From positions 1-64,000 of the forward strand of contig CAXXCR010000028.1 in assembly GCA_963668015.2 (NCBI GenBank): a DNA stretch of 64,000 nt, in the 5' to 3' direction. Position 1 is the stretch's first letter. Each line of letters starts with the position of its first letter. This document shows positions 26,110 through 35,239 of the stretch, piece after piece. Position numbers and translations under genes: made by a program. This DNA is from Ilyobacter_A sp963668015. Its GTDB lineage: Bacteria > Fusobacteriota > Fusobacteriia > Fusobacteriales > Fusobacteriaceae. Under the pieces are notes generated by a model. The model saw only the letters and a list, made by a program, of their open reading frames with translations. It was not told the DNA's origin and did no database searches.

Positions 26110-26814
26110 TCAATATCCAAAAAATGGATCATTAATTATTTGTTTCCCCTTTATTTTCTGTGATTTGATAAATTTTTTTATATGCTTGATCATTTGAGGA
26201 GCACCGGATATGTAGTATAGTGCATCATTCCCGAGGCTTAAACACAAGTCTTTTACTGCAGATTCTGTTTCATCCTGACTTTTTAGGTATCGAATCGATA
26301 TCTTTTCATTGTCTTTTGCTATCTCATCAAGTTCATTCTGAAACATATATGAACCACGTGAGGCATATAAAAGGGTTACTTGATGTTGCCAGCCTTCGGT
26401 CTGCAGCTGTTTCATCAATGCACGAATTGGAGTAATTCCTATCCCGCCTGTAATAAAAACAAGAGGGGAGCTTTTTTTTGGAAGTTTAAACCATCCCACA
26501 GGTCCTCTAATTGAAACAGTATCGCCTTCTTTAAGGTTTCTAAGGTTTTCTTTGAAACTGCTGGGCGAATCGCCAATTTTTGTTGCAACTTTCAAGACAC
26601 CTTCATCAGGAGTTGATGCTATGCTGAATGCACGCCATTTATTTCCGGCAACTTTATTATTCGGCATAGAAAATATCCCATGTTCACCGGGAACCCAGGT
26701 TAAATGATTTGGTATAGAAAAATTAAACTCATAATAATCATCAGAGGGATTTACCGTGTTAATTAAAGATAAACTATTCTTTTTAAAGATACCCTTGAAA
26801 TCTGAAAGTTTCAT
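26110..26814 (-). CDS. FAD/NAD(P)-binding oxidoreductase (ferredoxin reductase family)
   Basis: 234-aa flavoprotein of the FNR superfamily. RAFSIASTP binds FAD, IRGPVGWF follows, and PLVFITGGIGITPIRALMKQL is the NAD(P)-binding glycine-rich segment; YISGAPQMIKHI is the late motif. There is no iron-sulfur motif, so it is a stand-alone reductase module that would pass electrons between NAD(P)H and an unknown partner. AGGAGG precedes the ATG. The gene stands alone. Confidence 0.87.
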   Translation of the reverse strand: MKLSDFKGIFKKNSLSLINTVNPSDDYYEFNFSIPNHLTWVPGEHGIFSMPNNKVAGNKWRAFSIASTPDEGVLKVATKIGDSPSSFKENLRNLKEGDTVSIRGPVGWFKLPKKSSPLVFITGGIGITPIRALMKQLQTEGWQHQVTLLYASRGSYMFQNELDEIAKDNEKISIRYLKSQDETESAVKDLCLSLGNDALYYISGAPQMIKHIKKFIKSQKIKGKQIINDPFFGY

Positions 26815-27108
26815 AATTACCTCCTATTCATTAAACAGTTGCAACAAGTATTTCGTACAATGTTAAAACGAGGGGAGAAAGCTTACAGTTTGTTTCGTCT
26901 CCAGCCATTCACTTGGATAGAAGAGGATGACCAGCTTGTCCAATCTATGTAATTTATTTATTCGGCAGAATAATATTTTTCATCTTTAATCGATTAAGGA
27001 AATTTTTGCTTTTTAACAACAGATTTGGCTGCTGAAATTTGAGATTGCGTAAAATAAGCCTATCTGTTTTATACCCCTTTAATCACTTAAACCCTCCCAG
27101 TATATTAT

Positions 27109-27765
27109 TTAACCTCCATATCTCTCTAATAAAGATTTTAGCTTCTCTAGGTCATTGCCTGATAATATTTCTATATTCTTAGTTATTTTCTTTATGTTCC
27201 AATCCCACCACTTAGCTTCCAGTAACAGTTTTATGATTTCGTCGTCAAATCTCTTCTTTATTAATTTGGCTGGATTTCCACCCACTATAGAATACGGCTC
27301 AACATCTTTTGTAACGACTGATTTTGTAGCTATTATTGCTCCAGTTCCGATTTTGACACCGGGCATAATGGTAGCTCCCATTCCTATCCACACATCATTT
27401 TCTATTACCGTATTCCCTTTACTTGAAATATTTTTCAAGCTGTCCATCCCAGCTTCCCATCCATTGCCAAAAGCACCAAATGGGTAGGTGGTAAAACTAT
27501 TAATGTTATGATTGGCACCATTCATAATGAATTGAACCCCTGACGCAATTGCACAAAACTTTCCTATTATCAACTTGTCTCCGATAAAATCAAAATGATA
27601 TAAAACATTATCCTCGAAATTTAACGGAGATTTAAAATCATCATAATAAGTATAATCCCCGACTATAATATTAGGGTTTTTTATAATATTTTTCAAAAAA
27701 CATAATCTCTTAACCCCGTTCATCGGATATATCTCATCCTTTTCAGGTCCAAAATTTTTCTTCAT
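27109..27765 (-). CDS. Vat/CatB-type xenobiotic acetyltransferase
   Basis: 218-aa left-handed beta-helix (hexapeptide) acyltransferase. It follows the Vat pattern closely: YPMNGVKRLCFLKNI, VGDYTYYDD, LIIGKFCAIASGVQFIMNGA (the catalytic His follows in ANHNINSF), YPFGAFGNGWEAGM, VWIGMGATIMPGVKIGTGAI, IVGGNPAKLIKKRF. Relatives O-acetylate streptogramin A or chloramphenicol; whether this one confers resistance cannot be read from sequence. The ATG at 27765 is chosen for the AGGAG before it; the longer frame uses a TTG without a site. The gene stands alone. Confidence 0.87.
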   Translation of the reverse strand: MKKNFGPEKDEIYPMNGVKRLCFLKNIIKNPNIIVGDYTYYDDFKSPLNFEDNVLYHFDFIGDKLIIGKFCAIASGVQFIMNGANHNINSFTTYPFGAFGNGWEAGMDSLKNISSKGNTVIENDVWIGMGATIMPGVKIGTGAIIATKSVVTKDVEPYSIVGGNPAKLIKKRFDDEIIKLLLEAKWWDWNIKKITKNIEILSGNDLEKLKSLLERYGG

Positions 27766-27868
27766 GTAAACTCTTCTCCTATACAAATATTACTATTTTA
27801 TTAACCTTGAAATTTTCATCAATGCATATACCTATTTATCAATGCAAAACAATTAATTCTATTAACTA

Positions 27869-28155
27869 ACCTAAATTGCTGCTTTTAATGAAATATTGAA
27901 TTTTTTGCAAGCACATAAAAACTTTTTTTGGGTCACGAATTACACTAATTGACACAAATGCAAAAAAAACCTTGGTCACAGAGTGGCACAGAGGGAAATG
28001 TTGAGTTTCGCAGAGTAAATAAATCAGTTAGTAGTCAGTAATGAATAGAGAATAATTAAAATACCTATTCTCTGTTTTCTGTAATCTATAAACTGAGCCA
28101 AGATTTTCTCTGCCCAACTCTTGTTTTAAATCTCTGTGCAACTTTGCATCTAAAT
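27869..28155. repeat. MITE-like element (copy c), right end missing
   Basis: The left terminus ACCTAAATTGCTGC matches the IS982-like end. Inner blocks GTCACGAATTACACTAATTG, CTTGGTCACAGAGTGGCACA and CTTGTTTTAAATCTCTGTGC match copies d and g. The right terminus is lost; the element abuts the stop codon of the M28 peptidase. Confidence 0.75.
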
Positions 28156-29369
28156 TTATAGCCCACGAACAAGTTCGTTAATTGCTTCAGCTATATCGAT
28201 AATTTTATTGTAATCCACTATATCCAAATTGTCCTTTGCCGTATGAGTTATATCCTGGCTTTCGATATTTTCAGTAAACCACTGTGAGGATACTGCTATG
28301 GCCGGCACCCCGTTTTGTATAAAAATACTATGATCTCCTTGAGGCCACTGAACCCCCTCGGTGATGTCAGGATGTTTATTAATTATTTCAGAAGACTTAT
28401 CCTTGATAATATCCGGCAAATCAAAAAGCGAGAATGCAGATTTGCCCTCTTTATAGGCAGCTCCGTCGATATTGATATTAAGCAAAATATTGCCAAACTT
28501 GCCCTGATTTTCTGCTATATATTTCATTTGACCAGGGACGGCATAATAATCCTCTCCGTTGAAGGCGACTATTTCAATCTGTTTGTTACCTGAATAATCA
28601 CTCAAGAGTTCGGCCAAAATCAATAAAACGGTAACCCCTGTAGCATTGTCTATTGCACCTGGTGTTCCTTTTTTTGCGTCGATGTGAGCCGTGATAACTA
28701 TTCTTTTAGGGCTATCTTCGCCTTTCTTTCCAACTATATTGTACCCCTTGCCGGGTATTCTTTTGGAAACTGAATTCAGGGTAACCTGCTTCCCAATATA
28801 CGGTAAAAGTTTCTTCCCCTCTTCCTCGGTCATATACACTGAGGGAATATCAAAGTCACCATCTTCTATAAGCGGGAATGGATACCCCCCTCCTGCAAGT
28901 GCGGCATTTCTGCCTGTAGCACAGATGATGGCTTTTGCCTTGCTCTCTTCTAAGAGGGATACTATTTGCCGGTGTTCCTCAGGGTTGTAAAACACAAAGT
29001 TTTTAGGCATAAGCTGTTCCTTGGCGATTTCCCCGTACAAGAGTAGTATCTTATCTTGGAAATCCCCTTTTTTAATCCTGAAATATCTGAAGCTTTGACC
29101 AGTTCCGCGCTTCCTGAAAATCCCAGGGAATACGGGCTGACAAGGACTTCAATATCAGTATTATCTACTTTTAAACTAGCCCCTCCGTCAAACCAGTCCA
29201 CGGCACTGAATTCCTGCGAAAGAGTTGTCCATCCAAATGATGATAGCGTGTTTTTAAAATATTCAGTCGCCTGCCTATTTCCCTTACTACCTACACAGCG
29301 TTCTGAAATGTCAACACATAGTTTTTTCATATGAGCAAGACTATGTTCATACAGCAAGTGTTTTTTCAT
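28156..29369 (-). pseudogene. M28 family metallopeptidase split by a frameshift (or programmed -1 shift)
   Basis: The 5' frame (ATG 29369, AGGAGG upstream) and the 3' frame join into one peptidase of about 404 aa. The 3' part has the M28 zinc ligands: ITAHIDAK, GAIDNATGV, AFNGEDYYAVPG, NINIDGA and ITHTAKDNLD. The switch point is an exact A AAA AAG heptamer (minus; plus 29067-29073) in the right phase: slipping back one base gives KKGDFQDKILLLYGEIAKEQ, which fits. This is the E. coli dnaX slippery sequence. So either a one-base deletion in an A run has broken the gene, or full-length product arises by -1 frameshifting. The remaining sequence has no other lesion. Confidence 0.8.
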
Positions 29370-29512
29370 CCAGATTCCTCCTTTTTAAGACAAGCCAATT
29401 GCACCTAATGTTATCGTCTGTTGCCGACAACTTATTATGTGGCTTAATTGATGGAAACTTATCATAAACTACCCTGAGTAATTCTTTATATCTCTAATTC
29501 TATTACAACTGC

Positions 29513-29944
29513 TTAAGAAATCTCCTTGTCCGACAATGCCAACCACCAAAGGGCAGCGCCACCTATAAGATTAAGTCCGTCCCCGAGTAAGCCTGATGCG
29601 ATTCCTGATATAAGAATAATGAAAAATACCGCTATCCCGCTTTCGTAAAGCGCCAGGAACCCAAACAAGATATACAGGCCTACTATAATATTTAAAAATG
29701 GTATTAATAATAAAAGCATGACCCACCATGAAAGCCCGCATATATTTAATATTAAATATATATTGAGGATAGGTATAAATGCAAAATATGCAATATCACT
29801 CTCCGCCTTTTTAGCCAGGAAATAAAATGGAGTGGTCCCTGCTAAGTAACTAATTAATCCTATTACAAAAAATACATAATCGTACCTGTTCTGGATCTCC
29901 TCTTGTTTAAATATTGAATTATTGTTAACTGGGATATAGCTCAA
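29513..29944 (-). CDS. Small membrane protein starting inside a MITE end
   Basis: 143-aa protein with four hydrophobic helices (about residues 23-43, 50-65, 72-92, 102-125) and a soluble N terminus SYIPVNNNSIFKQEEIQNRY. It resembles DUF5684-like small integral proteins. The only possible long start is TTG at 29944, which is within the terminal repeat of the adjacent element (copy d) and has no ribosome site. The insertion has therefore probably cut off the natural start and promoter, or M/L starts further in are used. Function unknown. Confidence 0.6.
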   Translation of the reverse strand: MSYIPVNNNSIFKQEEIQNRYDYVFFVIGLISYLAGTTPFYFLAKKAESDIAYFAFIPILNIYLILNICGLSWWVMLLLLIPFLNIIVGLYILFGFLALYESGIAVFFIILISGIASGLLGDGLNLIGGAALWWLALSDKEIS

Positions 29945-30281
29945 GTTGCTGCTTAGAATTATTGCCGTAAATTACTGAATTTTTTTCAAGTATATAAAAA
30001 CCTTTTTTGGTCACGAATCGCACGAATGGACACAAATAGAAAATCAAAACCCTGGCCACAGAGTTGCACAGAGGAAAAGAGTGAGTTTCACAGAGGGTTA
30101 GTGAAAAGCTTTAATTTTCAAGGTTTTGAATTATTCGAGAGATTAGTGTAATTCGTGACAAAGAATAAATCTTTTGACTTAAGGATTTCTCTGTGAAGCT
30201 CATGTTTTAAATCTCCGTGAAACTCTGTGTCCAAAAAGGTTGTCATAAATTCAATATTTTATTACAGGCAGCAACTTAGCT
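29939..30281. repeat. MITE-like element (copy d), complete
   Basis: 343 bp with inverted ends GCTCAAGTTGCTGCTTA and the complement of GGCAGCAACTTAGCT. Flanks GGATATA and TAATATA may be a decayed target duplication. Inside: GTCACGAATCGCACGAATGG, CCACAGAGTTGCACAGAGG, AGAGTGAGTTTCACAGAG, then the opposite-facing CTCCGTGAAACTCTGTGTCC, so the transcript would fold into a long stem. Confidence 0.85.
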
Positions 30282-30360
30282 TAATATAATGAATTATGTC
30301 ACCACTAAAAAATGATAAATTTTGGAAATGACTTTTTACATATTGTTCGATGGTTTATCA

Positions 30361-30882
30361 TTATTTAGCCTCTAAGTTAATCCAATATCTGCGAGTTATT
30401 TCACCTTCAAACTCGATTTTATCGTATAATATTCCGTTTGCGTTTTCTATTGTCTTTGCTGATGCGATGTTGCTTTCTTCGCAAGTTACTAAGATTTTTT
30501 TGTACCCTTTTGATCTGATAGTCTCCAATAACATCATTAACATTTTACCAGCATACCCTTTCTGCCTTTCCGATGGACGGATGCCGTAACCGATGTGCCC
30601 GCCATTGTGAAGCAGGTCATCGTTGAGTTCGTGTCTGAAATGTATGGCGCCTAATATTCTCTTTTTATCGACTAAAAAATAAAGTGTCGACGGAACAAGC
30701 CCCTTCTTGTAGATTTCATCCGACTCCTCCATTGCCCACCTACTTAATAAATCTTGAAAATTCTCTTTTTCTATCCCAGCAGCCCAGGGTACAATTCTTT
30801 CACCTGAAAGTTCCCATTCGTTAATGTAGTTTGAATAGGCTGACTCAGATATCCTGTTATACTTTACTATTTTTAGTCCCAT
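30361..30882 (-). CDS. GNAT acetyltransferase (probable last cassette gene)
   Basis: 173-aa acyltransferase: LGAIHFRHELNDDLLHNGG, IGYGIRPSERQKGYAGKMLM (acetyl-CoA site) and ILVTCEESNIASAKTIENA, the layout of RimJ/RimL-like proteins. GGAGG is at the start. Its ATG lies 49 nt from the recombination site of attC1, the same spacing as the cassette genes, so it is probably a cassette whose own attC has been lost near the adjacent MITE. Substrate unknown. Confidence 0.85.
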   Translation of the reverse strand: MGLKIVKYNRISESAYSNYINEWELSGERIVPWAAGIEKENFQDLLSRWAMEESDEIYKKGLVPSTLYFLVDKKRILGAIHFRHELNDDLLHNGGHIGYGIRPSERQKGYAGKMLMMLLETIRSKGYKKILVTCEESNIASAKTIENANGILYDKIEFEGEITRRYWINLEAK

Positions 30883-30930
30883 AACATCCCTCCAGCTTCA
30901 ATCCTTATCCATGACTATAAAGAGAATTTT

Positions 30931-31023
30931 ACATAACGTCTTGCGAATATGCGAATTTGCCGTCGGGAGTTTTCGACCAGAGGCAATTTGGGTGGAGGCG
31001 AAGCCGCATATTCGCTGTTGTGA
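30931..31023 (-). other. attC1 (integron cassette recombination site)
   Basis: 93 bp. On minus it begins with R'' TCACAAC and ends with R' GTTATGT, with an inner arm pair GCGAATATGCG/CGCATATTCGC around a loop. The two arms differ by extra bases (AAGAC), as attC folds show unpaired bases. It follows the 31036-31506 gene by 12 nt. Confidence 0.75.
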
Positions 31024-31035
31024 GCAGTAATTATA

Positions 31036-31506
31036 TCAGTTGACGACTACTTTCTTCAGATAATCTTCAATATTTAGATCAGAAATAGTTTTATACGATA
31101 ATGTATCTTTATTGGAACGTTTATTCATAATCCCCAGAACAAATGATTTTTTATATTTCTCAATGGCTTCAACACTTTCCCATTGATATAAACCTTGCCA
31201 ATAACCTGTTTCCCAATCAATCATCCATAGTTTGTCTCTAAAGCCTGGAAATCCAGCAATTAATGGTATTGGAATTCTTGATAATTTAATATTTTTTGCG
31301 TGACCATATTTTTTAAATTTGAATCTTACAATAAAAATTGAACCAACAGCGGCATTTTTCTTTTGTTTAAGCTTCATATGTCGAAAAATTTTAAATTTAA
31401 TTCCATCTTCCATTAAAACATTTTTGTTGTAGTATTTTTTAGGAAATCTTAGTTTAAAAGAAACAACATAAAAAATAGTTCTAATTAAAGAAAACAAAAC
31501 GGTCAT
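31036..31506 (-). CDS. Cassette gene: 156-aa protein of unknown function
   Basis: No family is recognised with confidence. The first 15 residues are hydrophobic (TVLFSLIRTIFYVV). The centre RFKFKKYGHAKNIKLSRIP is basic. The C-terminal half has a pattern seen in ferredoxin-fold monooxygenase-like (YdhR-type) proteins: KLWMIDWETGYWQGLYQWES, then YKKSFVLGIMNKRS and YL. The start at 31506 is supported by AGGAG nine nt upstream; an ATG at 31515 overlaps that site. It lies alone between two attC sites, the mark of a cassette. Confidence 0.7.
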   Translation of the reverse strand: MTVLFSLIRTIFYVVSFKLRFPKKYYNKNVLMEDGIKFKIFRHMKLKQKKNAAVGSIFIVRFKFKKYGHAKNIKLSRIPIPLIAGFPGFRDKLWMIDWETGYWQGLYQWESVEAIEKYKKSFVLGIMNKRSNKDTLSYKTISDLNIEDYLKKVVVN

Positions 31507-31537
31507 TTTGATCATCTCCTATTTGTTTTAATATTGC

Positions 31538-31617
31538 GCACAACGATTTTCGGATAAAAGAAGTTGCCGAAGGCAATTTGGACGAAGCGAGGCGTGGTCT
31601 TTTATCCGCTGTTATAT
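31538..31617 (-). other. attC2
   Basis: 80 bp. On minus: R'' ATATAAC, R' GTTGTGC. Arms AGCGGATAAAAGA and CTTTTATCCG pair, with AAAAT left unpaired near R'. It follows the double-flavodoxin gene by 26 nt. Confidence 0.8.
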
Positions 31618-31643
31618 GAAGTTATGACTTGTTCGATTCATAG

Positions 31644-33086
31644 TTACTTATTTTCGGTTATATTCTTTCCTTTCCCAAAATTGCCAGTTTTAAGGAATTT
31701 TTCCAATCGTTCCTCTCTTTCTTTTGTAATCCGTTTTTCTTCAAAAGTTATTAGTTTTTTTTCCAGTTTCTTGCTTTTAAATAAAATTCTCATAACTGCG
31801 GCGCTTCCGCCAGTTGAAATATAATCAAACATTTTATTCTTCTTGTAAAAATCATAATCCGCTCGAAGCATCAGACCATTTCTAGCAACCAGATCACGAA
31901 ATGTCCAAGTGACGCCACGAGTGGTAAACCTGTCTGCAATCTGCCATTTTTCCTCTACGGCTCGGTCCAAATCTTCCACTGTTTGGCGTACTGCATTTGC
32001 AAAATTTGGGTCATTACTATCGCCTTCAGTTAGAGCTGCAATACATTTCGTCCCTGTTTTATCCAGGATAGCCCCTAAATACCATGCTGCGTTTTTACCT
32101 TGAGGTCCTCCTCCAGTGGCTATGGCAAAGCCATATTTACCCTTCAAGGATGGACGGTGAGCCATTCCCCATGTTCGATCAAGAAATGCTTTTAAGTGAC
32201 AATCTATCATTCCTGAAGCACAATTACCTACGTACACAATACCGTCAACTTCATGCATTCTCCTTTTTATTTTTTCATACTCGTCTTTAAGAACACAGAT
32301 ACCTTCTACTTTGAAGTCACAAAGATAGCATCCAATACAGGGACTAACTTTGTAATCTTCTAATTCTATAAGTTCCACCTTATTTCGTGAGTACCTGTTG
32401 ATAGATTTAACTATGGATGCACCAGCTGGGTCTTCAGATATCCTGTTACCAGTTATAACCAGAATGGTCTTATTGCCATCTTCCTCTGCTTTGGGACCAT
32501 CTACTTCAAAACCTTTCCCACGATTCAAGGGGGAAAGATAAGCTCGGTCTAAATAAGCACTTTCTTTCGCAGGAACATATCCATCTTCCAAAGCACGGTT
32601 AATTTTTCCCGCAAGAACCCGACAGCTATCCTCTGTTTCTTCTTCATCAACGTATCCAAAAAGAGGATTCCCTTCTGCTGATACATCACCAATATAGCCA
32701 AACCCCAACTGCTCGCTTACAAATCTGACTCTACTAAAAATGTAATCATCCATGACACGGACAGACGTCATGACCGAAGCGGCTATTTTCCCCGTAAAAT
32801 CATAACCTTCCTGGGTAAATAGTTTATCAAAAAGATACTGCATCTGAACGGGAACAAACCAAATCCAAGCTCCAAAAGTCCAGACAACCACATCGGCTTC
32901 CTTCATTTTTTCCACAATTTTAAGGAATGCAGGTTCCGCTTCTGTTGGATCAGATGATAACCTTGCTTTTACTACGTCTACAAATTCGTAGTCGTAATCG
33001 AGGAAACGAGACATGTACAACGCAGTAGATAAACTTGCGCTTTTCTTACCTCTTGGGCTGCCACATAGAAAAAGTACTTTTTTCAT
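31644..33086 (-). CDS. Cassette gene: tandem flavodoxin-fold NAD(P)H oxidoreductase
   Basis: 480-aa protein with two FMN-reductase-like domains. The first begins MKKVLFLCGSPRGKKSASL (FMN phosphate loop) and has WTFGAWIWFVPVQMQYLFDK; the second begins TILVITGNRISEDPAGASI and has CIGCYLCDFKVEGICVLKD, YVGNCASGMIDCHLKAFLDR and ATGGGPQGKNAAWYLGAIL. Domain two resembles the IsfA/NADPH-dependent FMN reductase type with a cysteine cluster. The C-terminal 80 residues are helical and basic. Fusion of two such domains is unusual. It may reduce quinones, nitro-compounds or metals. AGGAGG precedes the ATG, 48 nt from the cassette boundary. Confidence 0.8.
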   Translation of the reverse strand: MKKVLFLCGSPRGKKSASLSTALYMSRFLDYDYEFVDVVKARLSSDPTEAEPAFLKIVEKMKEADVVVWTFGAWIWFVPVQMQYLFDKLFTQEGYDFTGKIAASVMTSVRVMDDYIFSRVRFVSEQLGFGYIGDVSAEGNPLFGYVDEEETEDSCRVLAGKINRALEDGYVPAKESAYLDRAYLSPLNRGKGFEVDGPKAEEDGNKTILVITGNRISEDPAGASIVKSINRYSRNKVELIELEDYKVSPCIGCYLCDFKVEGICVLKDEYEKIKRRMHEVDGIVYVGNCASGMIDCHLKAFLDRTWGMAHRPSLKGKYGFAIATGGGPQGKNAAWYLGAILDKTGTKCIAALTEGDSNDPNFANAVRQTVEDLDRAVEEKWQIADRFTTRGVTWTFRDLVARNGLMLRADYDFYKKNKMFDYISTGGSAAVMRILFKSKKLEKKLITFEEKRITKEREERLEKFLKTGNFGKGKNITENK

Positions 33087-33133
33087 AATTCTTTCCCTCC
33101 TCTTATTTCTAATATTTTGAAGTCACTAATTTC

Positions 33134-33204
33134 ATATAACGTTTCGCCTGTTTACGACGCAACAATTTACCGCTACCTGTTGTGTTGGAAAAAGGCTGTT
33201 AAAT
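33134..33204 (-). other. attC3
   Basis: 71 bp. On minus: R'' ATTTAAC (perfect RYYYAAC), R' GTTATAT. Flanks ACTTC and GAAAT extend the pairing. The inner arms CAGCCT/AGGCG are followed by unpaired AAA near R'. Confidence 0.82.
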
Positions 33205-33222
33205 GAAGTTGGCAACATTTTT

Positions 33223-34179
33223 TTAGTACTGAACTATTTTTTTACCCTCGAATAAGATTTTCGGAATTTCAACGTCCTTAGACAGTGGGTGATTAGCTAA
33301 TAATAATCTAATATTTCTCACAGCTGTATAAACATTATGCATCAGCTTCTTCTGATCTATCCAAATTTGTTCATCATACACATTCTCGTATAACTGGTGA
33401 GCTGGCTTTTGTCTAATTTTTCTAAGTTTTTTCAATGGTTTTATTATGTTTTCTTCTATATCATCCGCCTGAACATTTTGCTTAAACCAGTCTTTCATTA
33501 ATACTAGTGTACCCTTATTAAACCCTTCCTCTGATTTCCTTTCAACACCTCTAATAAGGTGAGCATCTTGAGTAAATGTATCAGGTTCCAAATTATTGAC
33601 AACAAGCTTTTCCAAGGTATTGATAAAGTTGTAATAGTTGTCTCTCGTCGGTAATAAAACGATATGATAATTAATAGGTCTATCCTCTTTGTTCATTGTG
33701 TTATATTTGAACTCTTCTTTATACAGTTTTGGAATTTCAATACTCTCACACATTTTATTGATAACATGAATTTCCATTAATAGAGCATCAAATATAGATA
33801 TATTCTCAACCCATTCTCCATGTATTAGATTTTTTATAAACCCATTATTAGGATGGTATTCCTCAGTATTCTCTAATAAATATGAATACCAATGTCCTTG
33901 CGCTTTCTTTGATATTTTTGCGAGATCAGATGCAAATGCAACAATAGCTCTTCTTTCAGGATTCTTGTTTTCATATGCAAGACCGAAGTTCTTAATATAT
34001 TCGCTTTCTGTATTCTCATCATAATACTCATCTTTGATTGAAATTTTCCCACGATATCCTGAATAAAATACATAGTATTTGGGATTGTTAAAATAACGTT
34101 CAAGAACATGAACATCAAAATAAACAACTTTAAAATAGTTACCACCTGCTATGTCTTCAAATATGTTTTGCATTATCAT
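33223..34179 (-). CDS. Cassette gene: 318-aa protein of unknown function
   Basis: No family is recognised with confidence. It contains VVYFDVHVLERYF, YYVFYSGYRGKISIKDEYYD, RRAIVAFASDLAKISKKAQG, NIVLLPTRD-like YHIVLLPTRDNYYNFINTLE, and near the C terminus LKKLRKIRQKPAHQLYENVY, a helical pattern that recalls HEPN-type regions. The reading frame is open a further 25 codons upstream, but that stretch crosses attC4, so the true start is the ATG at 34179 with GGAG before it. It lies alone between two attC sites. Antiphage or toxin function would be a guess only. Confidence 0.7.
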   Translation of the reverse strand: MIMQNIFEDIAGGNYFKVVYFDVHVLERYFNNPKYYVFYSGYRGKISIKDEYYDENTESEYIKNFGLAYENKNPERRAIVAFASDLAKISKKAQGHWYSYLLENTEEYHPNNGFIKNLIHGEWVENISIFDALLMEIHVINKMCESIEIPKLYKEEFKYNTMNKEDRPINYHIVLLPTRDNYYNFINTLEKLVVNNLEPDTFTQDAHLIRGVERKSEEGFNKGTLVLMKDWFKQNVQADDIEENIIKPLKKLRKIRQKPAHQLYENVYDEQIWIDQKKLMHNVYTAVRNIRLLLANHPLSKDVEIPKILFEGKKIVQY

Positions 34180-34215
34180 ATTTTCTCCTTCATCAATACT
34201 TATGTTGCCAATTTC

Positions 34216-34342
34216 ATTTAACGTTTCCGTGATTCGCGATCGTGCCTTGTTCACATATAGATAAAATGAATATTTTTACCAATATATATCTAAAATTAAC
34301 TCCCAATTACTCGAGGGCATGTCGCTAATCATCGTGTTATGT
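34216..34342 (-). other. attC4
   Basis: 127 bp, the longest of the set. On minus: R'' ACATAAC, R' GTTAAAT (perfect GTTRRRY). Arms GATTAGCGACATGCC and GGCACGATCGCGAATC pair around a long AT-rich loop; GGAAA stays unpaired near R'. Confidence 0.82.
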
Positions 34343-34348
34343 GAAGTT

Positions 34349-35068
34349 CTATTTTAGCAACTTACTTAACATATCTGAAATGTTTGAATCTACTACACCG
34401 CCATGATAACAAATCAGTTTTTGAATTTTCATATTTTTTATCTTTCTTATACTATTCATACACTCATCAACATCTAATGTAAATTCAGGATTAGCTATAA
34501 TAAGTTGATTATTTTCATAAGCTAACGCATCACCAACAAAGAGAACACATTCTTTTTCTAACAATAGTGATAAATGTCCTGGAGTATGACCTGGAGTAGA
34601 AATAATCCTTACTCCACTTGCTATATAGTCACCTTCTTCAACAGTTAAATCTACACTTACTGTATTAATAGTCGAAAGATAACTAACAAACGTCTCCCCA
34701 AATTCTTGCTCTTCTTTACTTAATGTTTTATTATATTCTTCTGCTTGAATTAATCTCAGCGATTTTTCACTACCATCAATAAATGATTTTTCAATTTTTG
34801 ATGATATCACTTCTACAGAAGGATTTTTCATTTTTATTAACTCCAATGAACCTATATGATCATGGTCATGATGTGAAATGAATACTTTTGTCAAATCATT
34901 TATACCAAATCCAAATCTATTTAATTCTGACTCAATTTGTATTAATTGATTAGGATAACCAGCATCACACAAAATCAATTCTTTTCCCTCTTGAATTAGG
35001 ACTGGATGTACTTCAATTACATCCTCTCCCATTTTAAATTCTAACGTTAATATATTATATCGTTTCAT
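34349..35068 (-). CDS. Cassette gene: MBL-fold metallo-hydrolase
   Basis: 239-aa metallo-beta-lactamase-fold enzyme with intact zinc motifs: LILCDAGYPNQ, FISHHDHDHIGSLELI (HxHxDH), ISTPGHTPGHLSLLL, CVLFVGDALA and YHGGVVDS. It is of the glyoxalase II/lactonase-like type. N-acyl-homoserine lactonase or general hydrolase activity are possible; sequence does not decide. GGGAGG starts it. The stop lies only 6 nt from attC4. Confidence 0.87.
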   Translation of the reverse strand: MKRYNILTLEFKMGEDVIEVHPVLIQEGKELILCDAGYPNQLIQIESELNRFGFGINDLTKVFISHHDHDHIGSLELIKMKNPSVEVISSKIEKSFIDGSEKSLRLIQAEEYNKTLSKEEQEFGETFVSYLSTINTVSVDLTVEEGDYIASGVRIISTPGHTPGHLSLLLEKECVLFVGDALAYENNQLIIANPEFTLDVDECMNSIRKIKNMKIQKLICYHGGVVDSNISDMLSKLLK

Positions 35069-35138
35069 GATTTACCTCCCAAATTATTAACTCAATTTTA
35101 TCATACTTTACTATTTCGATATATTAAAATAGAATTTC

Positions 35139-35201
35139 GCATAACGTTTTTTTGATTAGACGTGGCTCGCTTTTTAGTCACGTTCTATCATTGTGTTAGG
35201 C
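35139..35201 (-). other. attC5
   Basis: 63 bp, the best consensus match. On minus: R'' GCCTAAC (perfect RYYYAAC) and R' GTTATGC. Inner arms TGATAGAACGTG and CACGTCTAATCA pair around ACTAAAAAGCGAGC. Confidence 0.85.
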
Positions 35202-35239
35202 GTTGTTTGCCTATTTATTTAACAGATATTAGTAGAGTA

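Noticed and set aside
28962..29040. Separate short peptidase genes in place of a frameshift
   Set aside because: The downstream frame has no good start or ribosome site and both halves align to one M28 protein.
27900..30240. Repeated CACAGAG blocks considered as a CRISPR array
   Set aside because: The blocks are not evenly spaced, are different from one another and sit in elements with inverted ends; no cas gene is present.
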